Assembly: GCA_014607495.2 (NCBI GenBank)
Contig: CP053149.1
Location: 10,490,120 to 10,554,119 of the forward strand
Source of the DNA: Carposina sasakii
Lineage: Eukaryota; Arthropoda; Insecta; Lepidoptera; Carposinidae
Reading direction: 5' to 3'
DNA: 64,000 bases
Positions 38,901 to 49,629 of this stretch are shown here, piece after piece. Numbering within the stretch: position 1 is the stretch's first letter; the number at the start of each line of letters is the position of its first letter. The notes beneath the pieces are model-generated. The model did not search any database. It saw nothing but the letters and a program-made list of their open reading frames with translations, and was not told where the DNA came from. Made by a program: the position numbers and the translations under genes.

Positions 38901-40920
38901 CAAAATTTTCATTATTACAGAAATATTCAATGTATGCTAAATGGAATAAGATTCTGTTATCTATTAAGATTCAACCATAGGAAACTACCCCATTCATAAG
39001 AACCTAAGCTAGTAAGAGTGTTGAAGATCCTGTGATCAGCAATACTAGTAATTATTGGTATGATGTAGGTATAGTAATTTAATTGCGAATATTCATTTAT
39101 TACTTGTTTTCAGCATATTTCCTTTAAAAGTTTGATAGAGAGGAATAAAGAGGCAGAGAACAAGGGTATTAAGCCATCACCTTCGTCAGCCATCCATTTA
39201 CCATTTATTGTTGTAAATACTAGTGATAAGGCATTGATTGACTGTAGTATTTCTAATGACAAGTAAGTATTAATAAAAACCACTTGGAAACATACATCAT
39301 TTATCTTGTCAGCATTTAGACAGATCTGTTTCAAAACATGTCTAACATTACATTATTTATATTTTCAGAACAGAGTACATGTTTAACTTTAATAAACGTT
39401 TTCAAATCCATGACGACATAGATATATTGAAGAGAATGGGTCTTCTTTTTGGTATGTTTCATCAGTTTAACTCCTTTACTAACTAAAAACCGATTGCAAC
39501 CACCTACAAGGTCAAATTATATTTATAAAACTAGTGGACCGCGTGGAATATAGAAAAACAAAATGTCGAAATTTTCCGGGATAAAAAGGTAGCATGTTAA
39601 GTGGGACCTGTCACAATATATTCCTGAAAATGCATCGAAATCGGTTCAGCCGTTTCTGAGATTAGCGTGCACAAACGCACAGACAAACCGACAAAAATTC
39701 TAAAAATCATTCTTTTGGGTACTATTGCGTTGATAAAGGTCTCTTATATTATTTCTCATATATCTTCCATGTACAGACGGCAATCCGTTACATTTTAATT
39801 ATATGTATAGATAAACTATCTCTGAGCACAACTTAACAAACACAAAATTTTACATTTGGTTTTCATACTCAGGTTTGTGCTTAGCAATACATTTGCATGT
39901 AAAAATATCCCTTAGAGCAGTCTCTCCCAAAGTGGGCAATAACGCCCCCTCGTGAGCGTTGGAGGCCTAGAGAGAGGCAGTTAAAGCCCCAGAGAAAAAA
40001 ATAGGGCAACTAATATGCTATTGACATTTTTAAGGTGAAATAAAAATGGGGGGCGCCACTGATTTTCAAAGTGGGCGTTAGACGAAATAAGTTTGCAAAC
40101 CTCCGCCTTAGAGAAACACCATTTCGTCATGTTAGCCAACATAATAGCAAAAAATACCTGATTGTAAAAATAAGCAACTTCACTCTGACCCACATTGAGA
40201 TGAAACAGGCTACCATAATAGCCTCAAACAGCAAATACACAAATAATTATTTCTTTTTCAGGTTTGGACAAGGGAGAGTGTTCAGAAGAAGACATCGAGA
40301 GAGCTAAGAGTATGGTACCAAAATCATTGGAGTATTATGTTGAACGTAAGTAGAATACTTATAATATTTCTATGGATGCATGGATGGATATCCACCAATG
40401 GAATTCATTTACTTCATGGATGAATATAAGAAGTGTTTGTTGTACTCACAACTCTAAGTGTAGCTGAGTCACTAAAGAAGCCTTATTATGACGTATATGT
40501 CGTAGATTTGATAATTTTAAGTATTTAATTAAATGTTTGACTGTCTATTGGCCACATCATGAAATCGTTTGGGCTAATCAATGATAAAAATCGTTTCTAG
40601 ATGTGGGCAACTATCGCGCGACTACTTCATGAAGTAGTCAAGATTATTTGTACATCATGGGGGTGACTAACAATACAGGAGATTTAGTATTTATTTTATG
40701 AGCGGCTACCTGCCTGCCGCCAACCCTTGTGTACAGCTATGTGATATATTGCCTTTCAGAAATGGCTAGAGGAGTAAATACAAATCTCTCTACAATGTTA
40801 GAAGAAGAAGAACAACTAGAAGAGGTTGGTGAAGAAGAAGAGGAAACATTAGAATGTGAAGTGGATGAAGATCAGGACACAAACGACTACAGTGAAGACA
40901 GCAGTGATGTGGATGTCTAG
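26985..40920 (+). CDS. Dp: E2F dimerisation partner transcription factor Dp (TFDP), 11 exons, 434 aa
   Basis: Exons: 26985-27033, 27435-27538, 27781-27829, 29027-29112, 29266-29423, 33047-33215, 35392-35604, 39114-39262, 39369-39451, 40262-40345 and 40760-40920. All are GT-AG with matching phases (1305 nt). Dp pairs with E2F to bind TTTSSCGC sites and drive G1/S genes. Residues about 149-205 carry [15 protein letters not shown] and [11 protein letters not shown], and residues 206-276 begin with [19 protein letters not shown] (the RRXYD DNA-recognition helix) and continue into a Leu/Gln-rich coiled coil. Then come the DP dimerisation region ([33 protein letters not shown]) and a Glu/Asp-rich tail (about 383-434). 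Length fits the family (human TFDP1 about 410, fly Dp about 445, from memory). Introns 5, 6 and 7 are 2-4 kb and full of repeats. The ATG at 26985 lies in a short first exon; an upstream non-coding exon cannot be excluded. Confidence 0.95.
28034..28818. mobile_element. Non-autonomous piggyBac-like element, 785 bp, in Dp intron 3
   Basis: Perfect terminal inverted repeats CCCGGCGAGC...GCTCGCCGGG, flanked on both sides by TTAA (28030-28033 and 28819-28822), the obligatory piggyBac target. GC-rich patch at 28670-28710. No transposase ORF. Confidence 0.85.
29798..29893 (+). mobile_element. Same repeat in Dp intron 5
   Basis: agaagtgacaccatgtggtt ... gtaagggataaaggcgtgat. Confidence 0.6.
30296..30342 (-). 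mobile_element. Same repeat, short fragment in Dp intron 5
   Basis: tatcagccatgagaagtcca and tataggcctcccccaattca. Confidence 0.45.
30484..30590. mobile_element. Palindromic MITE, same family, in Dp intron 5
   Basis: aacgtcagatagcatatc ... gacagcatcaactttatccc ... aagctatttaacgttt. Confidence 0.6.
30790..30935. mobile_element. Dispersed repeat fragment in Dp intron 5
   Basis: ccaagtttcatcaaaatctg ... gtgaaagagacatacataca ... ttcgcatttataatgttagt. Confidence 0.5.
31420..31975. mobile_element. Dispersed element with 23-bp start repeated in tandem, Dp intron 5
   Basis: cgtgcgtggcggccgtatta occurs twice (31409-31452 region), followed by gaatagaatatatttatttg and acacatacacggacaac, which recur at 11-62. 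It ends near tgtcgaataaatgattttga (31940-31960). No ORF of note. Confidence 0.5.
33325..34308 (+). pseudogene. 5'-truncated LINE reverse transcriptase, 327-aa ORF, in Dp intron 6
   Basis: A long open frame with reverse-transcriptase motifs: [17 protein letters not shown] (region A), [20 protein letters not shown] (region B), [13 protein letters not shown] (catalytic YADD), [14 protein letters not shown] and [10 protein letters not shown]. The endonuclease and N-terminal RT parts are missing, so it is a dead 5'-truncated copy, although this stretch has no stop. The 3' end at 34455 is an (ATT)n run, as in CR1/L2-type LINEs. Clade assignment is tentative. It is inserted in the same orientation as the host gene. 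Confidence 0.9.
34309..34456 (+). mobile_element. 3' untranslated tail of the LINE
   Basis: AT-rich sequence ending 'aaataaatgaatttattatt' plus further ATT units. Confidence 0.7.
34612..34816 (+). mobile_element. Same repeat in Dp intron 6
   Basis: gaggtgggcagcagcgcctc-like start, gggggaggcctacgtccagc, ending (TGA)n at 34799-34813. Confidence 0.65.
34822..35130 (+). mobile_element. tRNA-derived SINE in Dp intron 6
   Basis: gtagtgaccctgcctgcgac, box B gggttcgaatcccggtaggt, body 'ttccgagtcatgga' and 'acacaagaccttggggatct'. Confidence 0.75.
35660..35812. mobile_element. MITE with inverted ends in Dp intron 7
   Basis: atggtcgattctgactgtca ... gtgatggtcataatcaacca. A related end is at 22660-22685. 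Confidence 0.55.
36214..36430. repeat. Tandem duplication, 109-bp unit, with adjacent hairpin
   Basis: aaagaaaatattcacgctag begins both units (36214 and 36323), which are about 95% identical. An 11-bp perfect hairpin GTGAATATTTT-AAAG-AAAATATTCAC (36203-36228) overlaps the left edge. Confidence 0.8.
38110..38172 (+). mobile_element. Same repeat, fragment in Dp intron 7
   Basis: ctctgcctaccccgtaagcg and aggcgtgattatatgtac. Confidence 0.55.
38665..38740. repeat. TTAGG-type run plus GC-rich module, second copy
   Basis: taggttaggttaggtta followed by gcacgagccgagcgagcg and ctgccgcggcagcggccgg. In Dp intron 7. Confidence 0.6.
39529..39800. mobile_element. Dispersed repeat in Dp intron 9
   Basis: actagtggaccgcgtggaat ... 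aagtgggacctgtcacaata ... cggttcagccgtttctgaga, related to 17035-17255. The tail 'attgcgttgataaaggtctc' recurs at 37778. Confidence 0.6.
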
Positions 40921-40991
40921 CGAATACCCTCCCTTGTGGAACTGTAACACTTGCAAGTCTGAGTCATATCTGCTGCAGAATGTAAGAGATA

Positions 40992-40997
40992 AATAAA
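40992..40997 (+). terminator. Poly(A) signal of Dp
   Basis: AATAAA, 72 bp after the Dp stop codon. Confidence 0.6.
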
Positions 40998-41261
40998 TAG
41001 TTTATTTACACAATGAAATTTTTTTAAATGGCAATGTCATCGTTAATATACATACTCTTATCTTTTGGTGCTTTTGTCCACAGTAAAATTGCAACACAGA
41101 GTATCAAATGTTATGAAAGAAAAAAGGAAAGGTCTTTCATCAATATCCAAATCTTTGCGACCTTCGTAACGATTTTGCCGTGCACGTGTATAGTAAAATG
41201 TTAACAAAAAAAAGGGCGCTTAGATTGTAAAACGAATTTACAGACAGTTGAATTTCTCTAT

Positions 41262-41629
41262 CCTCCTAAGACCCCGAGTGCAAAATTTTGTACAAAATAA
41301 AATACCAGCTTTGTAATATAATTTATAGTAGTGACCGCCCAGTGTACAAAATTTTGTACTTATTCTTTTAGCTTCTGTAGTTTTTTTAAATCTTACCGCG
41401 ACTAGTTTCACATGTCAAAATTACTTGATTAGTCTTTAATTGTCTGTGTTATCAATGCTGCCAACAAAAATGTCCTTTAGACACTTGGTATTATGGTAAA
41501 CATACTCTAAATCCTTCAAATTTATGAAGTTTTGTCTCTGGGTCTGACTACAAAAAAATAATTTGTGCATAATTTTGGACAGTGGGTTTTCACGACTAGC
41601 TAGCTAATTCAAGTCTGGGTCTTAGGAGG
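41262..41629. mobile_element. MITE with 13-bp perfect inverted ends, 368 bp
   Basis: CCTCCTAAGACCC ... GGGTCTTAGGAGG. The flanks ctat / ttag could be decayed TTAA (piggyBac-like). It contains two 'gtgcaaaattttgtacaa'/'gtgtacaaaattttgtact' boxes. Confidence 0.7.
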
Positions 41630-42489
41630 TTAGATTATGAATTTATCTGGATACAATTCTAAGTTTTATAGTTTCACAAAGTGTTTAAGAATGACAAACA
41701 CACTTCATCAGTTAGTTTGTTAAGTTATTTCTAATACTGTGGGAGGTTATGTAACTTGTTACTACACATATCTTGATTAAAATCAGATGCACTAGATACT
41801 ATATTTACTGTATAATGAATGACTGAACGGAATTAACCACTGTACCAAATTTTTCAACACTATGCAAACTTTAATTATGCAGACAATGAAAAGAGAAGCA
41901 TATTGCCTTAGCTTAGCTGACCAGACATGAAACAAAACAGAAGACAAGCATTTTCTTCTGTGTTGGTATCATGGTGAGACAATCACGTCAGAGATTTAAT
42001 AACTGAACTAATAGTAATATCAAATATGTAAACCTCCCACTTCATATTTTATATTTTTGCATTTACTGCAATTTTAATGTTTAAGTTGCTTGTTTGAAAT
42101 AATTGTTTGGTATGGTCAATTACAAATCGGTATTGGCTAAACTTACCTATTCAGAGTTCTAGGAGTGTGGTATCCTCTCTGCATATTCTTGTATTGGCAA
42201 ATTAAATTAATTTGTATCTATGTCTGAGTGGGAAAATGAATAAACTGCACTCTTTTATGAAATGTATTGTAGTTTTATTAAAAACACGATTCTACCGACT
42301 CGTTTTGTGCTGTAGATAGCTGATACAGAATTCTGGGAGGTATTTTTCCAGGGTTCATAATAAGTAAAAGACCTACTGTGAAATTGCACTGTGACCCAAT
42401 GTAATGTGATAAACTGCTAATACTATAGTCGTGGTCGTCGAGTGCGGCTGCTGTTATTTGTACGGCCCCCGACAAAATAATTAGATTAA

Positions 42490-42592
42490 AGGCCGATCAA
42501 AAATCAGATAGTTTATCAGAATAAAGTTGATGCTGTCTTTCTCTCAAAATTGGTGAAGATGGAGACAGCATCAACTCTTCAGATAGGCTAAA
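42490..42592. mobile_element. Palindromic MITE, same family, downstream of Dp
   Basis: aatcagatagtttatcagaa ... gttgatgctgtctt ... gacagcatcaactcttcaga ... taggct. Confidence 0.6.
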
Positions 42593-43094
42593 TCGCTTAC
42601 AAGTTACATGAAGATATAGCAAATGTTGTCAAATAATGTTTAGATGTCTACCCAGATGTAACCCATCTCATGCTTTAGCAATGGTCACACATTCTCTGTA
42701 GTTTATGAAGTAATAGGCAAGTTACATGCTAAATTAAAAAAATGTATTGTACCTATACATACTTAAGCAGATTTTCGCTTATTTCGTAAACTCCACAAAT
42801 TCTTGGAATGGCAAGAAAGGAAAAGACAAAATCCTGAATTAAGATGTCCGGCCAAACAGGCTGGTCTTTCCAGCTTATAGGTTTTTCAACCTGGCAACCT
42901 TAAATATGTATAAGTGTGCAAACAGTCATGAAGCCCTTTTACATAGTCTGTGACCCGGTGCTGGCACTCACATTGTCATGTGCGGCCCTTGGTCGGTAAA
43001 GTGTGACGATCGCTGCTATAGAGTATAGAAAGATGGGACTGAGAAAACAACCTATAAATAATTTTTCCCATGAAATATAGGTATATAATATAGT

Positions 43095-43252
43095 ACTGGA
43101 GGTGGGCAGCAGCACCTCCCGTATTGACAACATAGTCCGAAAATCACACTGGTGTCCAACCCGTCTGCTCAGCGTGGTGACAATGGGCAAAACCCCCCTG
43201 AGGCATGCCCTGGGGGAGGCCTACGACCACCAGTGGACTGCAACAGGCTGAA
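43095..43252 (+). mobile_element. Same repeat, 3' of COPS9
   Basis: gaggtgggcagcagcacctc ... gggggaggcctacgaccacc ... gcaacaggctgaag. Confidence 0.6.
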
Positions 43253-43473
43253 GAAGAATATTATATATATATATATAACATCAAATAAAAGGTGATCTTA
43301 TCTGTGAGTTTGTTCTAGTGGGTCAACTTCTTATTCTAATGCTAACTTTAATTGACATTTTGCTTCCACATTGTTAACATTAAATCAATTATTTTTTCAA
43401 TGGTTTAATTTTAAAATAGGTACCTACTTATTTATGATACATGCCTAACATAAGTTTACTATTATTGTCTTCC

Positions 43474-43911
43474 TCATTTCAGATCATCATCATCAAACAA
43501 GTCGTCAAAATCTGAAAATGACAATAAAAACATAGTAAATTATTTAGGTACGAATCAGATTTGTTTACTTCATAAGGCACTATAGAGGCTGAGATGAATA
43601 AAATTTTTGAGAGGTATGATAAGTGGCAGAATGGTATGAATGAAATTACCGTTATAGAAATCAGCATGCACTGCCTTCTCGTTTGCTGCTAAATCCATTA
43701 AAAGATTTGATGGACCGCCAGCCTAAAATTAAATAATGTCTTAATATAAAGTACAACAGCCGAGATGGGATGTAATAAGTAGGCTCAGCAGATCAAGTAA
43801 AAAAAATTTTTTACTTGATTTAAGTAGGTAGGATTTTCTTACTTCCTCCATATCCATGTATGGTCCGACACCCTCCGGAAACATTTCATCGGCTGCTACG
43901 GTTGGTTTCAT
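43474..43911 (-). CDS. COPS9: COP9 signalosome subunit 9 (CSN9/COPS9), 3 exons, 59 aa
   Basis: Exons 43911-43843, 43722-43650 and 43511-43474, GT-AG, 180 nt including stop. The protein begins [18 protein letters not shown], continues through [20 protein letters not shown], and ends in the acidic [12 protein letters not shown]. This matches nearly end to end the very conserved metazoan COPS9 (formerly MYEOV2/CSNAP), a small acidic subunit of the nuclear/cytosolic COP9 signalosome, the cullin deneddylase. The phenylalanine-rich acidic C-terminus is the part known to anchor it in the complex. Each exon is too short to stand out as an ORF. It is divergent from DUS2, and a family P retroposon begins about 50 bp upstream of the ATG. 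Confidence 0.95.
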
Positions 43912-43962
43912 TGTTTAAAGATTGTATCTAATAGTTTATTAAACACAAACAAGAAATGCGTA

Positions 43963-44311
43963 TTTTTTTTTGTTTAGTTTATCCCGAAGGAAAGGCAAGG
44001 GGAACTAAGCCCATACAGCCATTGTCTTTAGTAAATGATTTCTGAATGTATGATGGATGCTAATGATGATCATGAATGGAAACGTCGGAAAAATCCTCAA
44101 GAACAAATGTAAAGTTAGTCAAAATGAAAAAAAATTGCAGAAACAACTTACATGGGCCCAGCATACGCACTAGATTCACATCACAAGTAATCAAAATATA
44201 ACTTATCTATCAGAAAACATCACTTTACGGACACATGCAAGCCATTTACAAATAATTTTTGATTTTCACAAGAAAATTACGCCAGCACCCTTCCAGCTTT
44301 TCCCGCCGAAT
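43963..44311 (-). mobile_element. Family P retroposon, copy E, with internal deletion
   Basis: The A-tail on the minus strand faces COPS9, about 50 bp from its ATG. About 55 bp are missing around 44160 compared with copy A. The GCGGGAAA head is retained (44299-44306). Confidence 0.8.
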
Positions 44312-44888
44312 TAAGGCTGTAACAAACCGTATGTATTCGTTACTAAGTAACGGGTACTGCATCAAGTACCGAGTAACGAAACGTTACCCAGGAATTCGTC
44401 TCGTTACTCGCATGTTTCGTATCATGGGTTTTTTTTTCGTATAATACACTGTTTCGGTGTTTTGATACGTTTGTGTTTGATCGTATGTTCTACCAATACG
44501 CGTGATGCGGTTCATTTAAATCGCTTATTTCGAAGAACGGTGATTAGGTTAGTTTAAAGTACATACCTTAGTACATACTTAAAAATATTTTAAAAATCGT
44601 CAAAGTTTTTTACTGTTTTGTTTTATTATTTATTATTTTATTCTTTGTTATATAATTTAAGTTTGAGGTTAAAATTTTCTAAATAATAAATCCATTGCAA
44701 ATTTGGTATATTACGTCGACAGTTCACGTCGATTCGACTCGTTACCATACTACATACATACTATAGTTACTATACCATATGCGGTATCAGAAGTAACGAG
44801 TTCCGTAACGATACGATAGTAACGAGTACCATGGTCAAAGTAACGAATACATACGGGTACGCTTTTATTCGTTACTTTTACACCTCTA
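44312..44888. mobile_element. Non-autonomous hAT-like element, 577 bp
   Basis: The 8-bp duplication CGCCGAAT (44304-44311 and 44889-44896) and imperfect terminal inverted repeats (TAAGGCTGTAAC; TAGAGGTGTAAAAGTAAC on the other end) fit the hAT superfamily. The interior is rich in 'gtaacga' motifs arranged as inverted repeats. No transposase ORF. It is inserted into the 5' end of family P copy E. Confidence 0.75.
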
Positions 44889-44920
44889 CGCCGAATGATA
44901 CGTAATTAAAATGTTAATTT

Positions 44921-45358
44921 TTTTTGTTTAGTTTATCCCACAACTTACATGAGCCCATGAAGAGATTGTATTCCGATTAAAGTTATACTTAGCTTACCTG
45001 CATATAAAACCATGCACACGCACTAGATTCACATCACAAGTAAACAAAATATAACTTATCTACCAGAAAACATCACTTTACGGACACATGCAAGCCTTTA
45101 CAATTTTTTTTTTTTTTTTTTGAAGCTTTTATTCGCACAGCGAAAATGTCAGCTTCGTCTTAACCTACACTTATACTACCTATCCACCAATACAATATTT
45201 ACTTATAAAGCACCTATGTATCAAATTAAGATCTATTAATCCTATCATTCAAAAAAATATATATTTTGGCAGCATCTTCAGATGAAGGTGCAGCCAATAC
45301 GCTTTGGAAAGAATTTTAATTTTCACAAGAAAATTACACCCGCTTTTCCTGCTGAATC
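44921..45358 (-). mobile_element. Family P retroposon, copy F, deleted and interrupted
   Basis: The tail (tttagtttatccc) is joined directly to the middle of the element at 44940, and the copy is interrupted by a second poly-T-led repeat at about 45108-45315. The head motif is mutated (TTTCCTGC). Confidence 0.7.
45108..45315 (-). mobile_element. Second poly-T-led repeat nested in copy F
   Basis: A run of about 18 T followed by gaagcttttattcgcacagc, related to the insert at 25862-26010. The A-tail on the minus strand suggests a second retroposon family. Confidence 0.45.
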
Positions 45359-45388
45359 CGTTTGCAAAATAAACTTGATGTGACATTG

Positions 45389-45715
45389 ATTTTTTTTGCT
45401 TAGCTTATCCCGAAGGAATGGCAAGGGGAACTATGCCCATATAGCCATTGTCTTTAGTAAATGATTTATGATGAATAATATTGATAATGATGAATGGAAA
45501 CGTCGAGAAAATCCTCAAGAATATAATTAATTAAATATGGTGTCGTGGGACACCAGATAGGAACAAAGTTCCTTCGGCTAATGTAGAATCGACACAATTT
45601 GCAAAAGAAAAATCGTAGTTTTATTTAGCTTACCTGCATATAAAACCATGCATACGCACTAGATTCACATCACAAGTAAACAAAATATAACTTATCTACC
45701 AGAAAACATCAAGGG
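45389..45715 (-). mobile_element. Family P retroposon, copy G, 5'-truncated and interrupted
   Basis: Starts gcttagcttatcccgaagg and loses similarity at about 45524-45630, where there is an unrelated insert. It resumes to catcagaaaac-like sequence and stops near 45712 before unique sequence. Confidence 0.65.
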
Positions 45716-45885
45716 TGGAATGGAACGTAGAATATAAACAAATAAATAACGAACGATTCGGCGCGGCGGGTAAAGCTAGAAGCGAGCAAGTGTAATTTTA
45801 TTTTTAAAATCGTGTCCATGAAGTGATATTTTCTGGAAGTTTTGTGTTATATTTCGTTTATATAATGTGTTTCTAGTACAGATGC

Positions 45886-46312
45886 ATGGTTTTATACATA
45901 TTTGGTAAGTTGAGTAAAACTTGAAAACAATTTCTTCCTGCGCTCATATAGGATGTTGTGCAATACTTTTTGATTTTGACTTATTTTACACTCGTTTTTA
46001 AGGATTTCCTACGTTTTCATTCATCATCATTGTCATCCATGATAAATTCAGAAATTATTCTACTAAAGCAGTGGTTCCCAAAATGGTCTATGTGGACCCC
46101 CAGGGGTCCACAAGGGACTCGATGGGGGTCTATGTTGGCGTGAAAAAATGGGATTTCACAATTAATTTGTATGTGTTGTAAGTATGTAGGGGGTCCACCA
46201 GAACCAGTTAACTTTTGAAACGGGTCTATGAAAAATGAAAGTTTGGGAACCCCTGTACTAAAGACTAGGTATGGCTGAATGGACATAGTTTCCCTTGCCT
46301 TTCCTTTGAAAG
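45886..46312 (+). mobile_element. Family P retroposon, copy H, carrying a hAT MITE
   Basis: A diverged plus-strand copy (gcatggttttatacatattt through gtttcccttgcctttccttt). Its 3' end is about 130 bp upstream of the DUS2 ATG, in the same orientation. It is split by the MITE at 46069-46255. Confidence 0.7.
46069..46255. mobile_element. hAT-type MITE, 187 bp, perfect 8-bp target-site duplication
   Basis: Termini CAGTGGTTCCCAAA and TTTGGGAACCCCTG are inverted repeats, flanked by TACTAAAG on both sides (46061-46068 and 46256-46263). The size and 8-bp duplication identify a hAT MITE. Its insertion into copy H shows it is younger than that copy. Confidence 0.9.
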
Positions 46313-46433
46313 TAATAAAATAAATAACCTAAAAAACAGCCTAAAAAATATATTCCTCATATTTTATGTTTCCTACATTTTCTTTCTTTTTAAGTGTACA
46401 TATTAATTAGTTAAATTATGAACCTTCTGATAA

Positions 46434-48564
<2,131 letters not shown>

Positions 48565-48645
48565 ATTATTTTGCAAATCAGAAGTATGTATTCTTTTTCT
48601 TCGATCGGAAATAAGAAAACTGTGTAATTACTTACATAATGTATT

Positions 48646-48918
48646 TTAATTGTTTTGTATATTCTTTTTCATACTAGCTATATTTTCAACAAGTTTATGA
48701 TTTAATTCTTCCAAATTATTGTTTAACTGATTTTGTTTCCTTAAATATTCCCCTAAAGCTAAAGAATGCAAATGAAACTGATAAGCCTTTTGTAATGTTT
48801 CATCTTCTTTGGGGAGGTCCAGTGTTCCTTTAGATGATATAATTTCTTCACTAGTCAAGTCTTCTAATATATGCTGCATAATAGGTAGAACTGGTAAAGT
48901 ATGTTTATTAGTATCCAT
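48646..48918 (-). CDS. Hypothetical 90-aa protein, probable coiled coil
   Basis: A single uninterrupted ORF with ATG at 48918 and stop ending at 48646. The protein is polar and helix-prone. It starts MDTNKHTLPVLPIMQHILED, and the second half (residues about 45-85) shows Leu spacing typical of a coiled coil (HSLALGEYLRKQNQLNNNLE, ELNHKLVENI). I do not recognise the family. A weak LP-x-L-P start like Mediator subunit 9 was considered, but the rest does not fit. It is convergent with DUS2, with stop codons about 80 bp apart, and a truncated family P retroposon begins 32 bp upstream of the ATG. It is supported by length, amino-acid composition and a clean start, but no homology was established. 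It might be an exon of a larger gene. Confidence 0.6.
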   Translation of the reverse strand: MDTNKHTLPVLPIMQHILEDLTSEEIISSKGTLDLPKEDETLQKAYQFHLHSLALGEYLRKQNQLNNNLEELNHKLVENIASMKKNIQNN

Positions 48919-48949
48919 ATTTGACTTGGATAATTTAGTAAATATGCAT

Positions 48950-49014
48950 TTTTTTGTTTTTTTAGTTTATCCCGAAGGAAAGGCAAGGGGAACTAAGCCC
49001 ATACAGCCATTAAG
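48950..49014 (-). mobile_element. Family P retroposon, copy I, only the 3' end, with target-site duplication
   Basis: Only about the last 55 bp plus A-tail are present. AAATATGCAT duplicates flank it (48940-48949 and 49015-49024). The 5' truncation is a LINE-machinery signature. The tail lies 32 bp upstream of the 90-aa gene start, in the same orientation. Confidence 0.8.
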
Positions 49015-49035
49015 AAATATGCATTATGTACATAG

Positions 49036-49435
49036 TTTTTTTTTTTATCCCGAAGGAAAGGCAAGGGGAACTAAGCCCATACAGCCATTGTCTTTAGTAA
49101 ATGATTGCTGAATTTATGATGGATGATATTGATGATGATGAATGGAAACGTCGGGAAAATCCTCAAGAGTGGGTGTAAAATTAGAGATCAAAAAAATTGC
49201 AGAAACAACTTACATGAACCCATGAAAAGATCGTATTCCGACTAAAGTTTTACTTAGCTTACCCGCATATAAAACCATGCACACGCACTAGATTCACATC
49301 ACAAGTACACAAAATATAACTTATCTACCAGAAAACATTACTTTACGGACACATGCAAGCCATTTACAAATAATTTTAAATTTTGAAAAGAAAATTACAC
49401 CCGCTTCGTTCCAGCTTTTCCCGCTGAATATGCAT
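49036..49435 (-). mobile_element. Family P retroposon, copy J, full length
   Basis: Near full length, flanked by TACATAG (49029-49035 and 49436-49442). The neighbouring target sequence 'atgcatta' is also partly repeated. It is inserted just beyond copy I. Head motif GCGGGAAA at 49417-49424. Confidence 0.8.
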
Positions 49436-49475
49436 TACATAGTTCATGAAACAAACTGCAAGCTGCAAACGTTCA

Positions 49476-49588
49476 TTTTTTTGTTTAGTTTATCCCGAAG
49501 GAAAGGCAAGGAAAACATACAGCCCATACAGCCATTGTCTTTAGTAAATGATTTCTGAATTTATGTTGGATGATCATTGTTAGTCAAA
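49476..49588 (-). mobile_element. Family P retroposon, copy K, 5'-truncated
   Basis: A-tail and last 90 bp of the element, with a rearranged 'aaaacatacagcc' segment. Confidence 0.65.
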
Positions 49589-49590
49589 AG

Positions 49591-49625
49591 AGGATTCGGC
49601 GGGAAAAGCTGGAGGAGAGCGGGTT
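49591..49625 (+). mobile_element. Family P head fragment in opposite orientation
   Basis: aggattcggcgggaaaagct at the left edge matches the 5' end of the element on the plus strand. Similarity ends within about 35 bp. With copy K it forms an inverted junction. Confidence 0.55.
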
Positions 49626-49629
49626 GTCA

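Noticed and set aside
48646..48918. Identification of the 90-aa protein as Mediator subunit 9
   Set aside because: Only a short LP-x-L-P start is similar; the conserved central and C-terminal MED9 motifs are missing.
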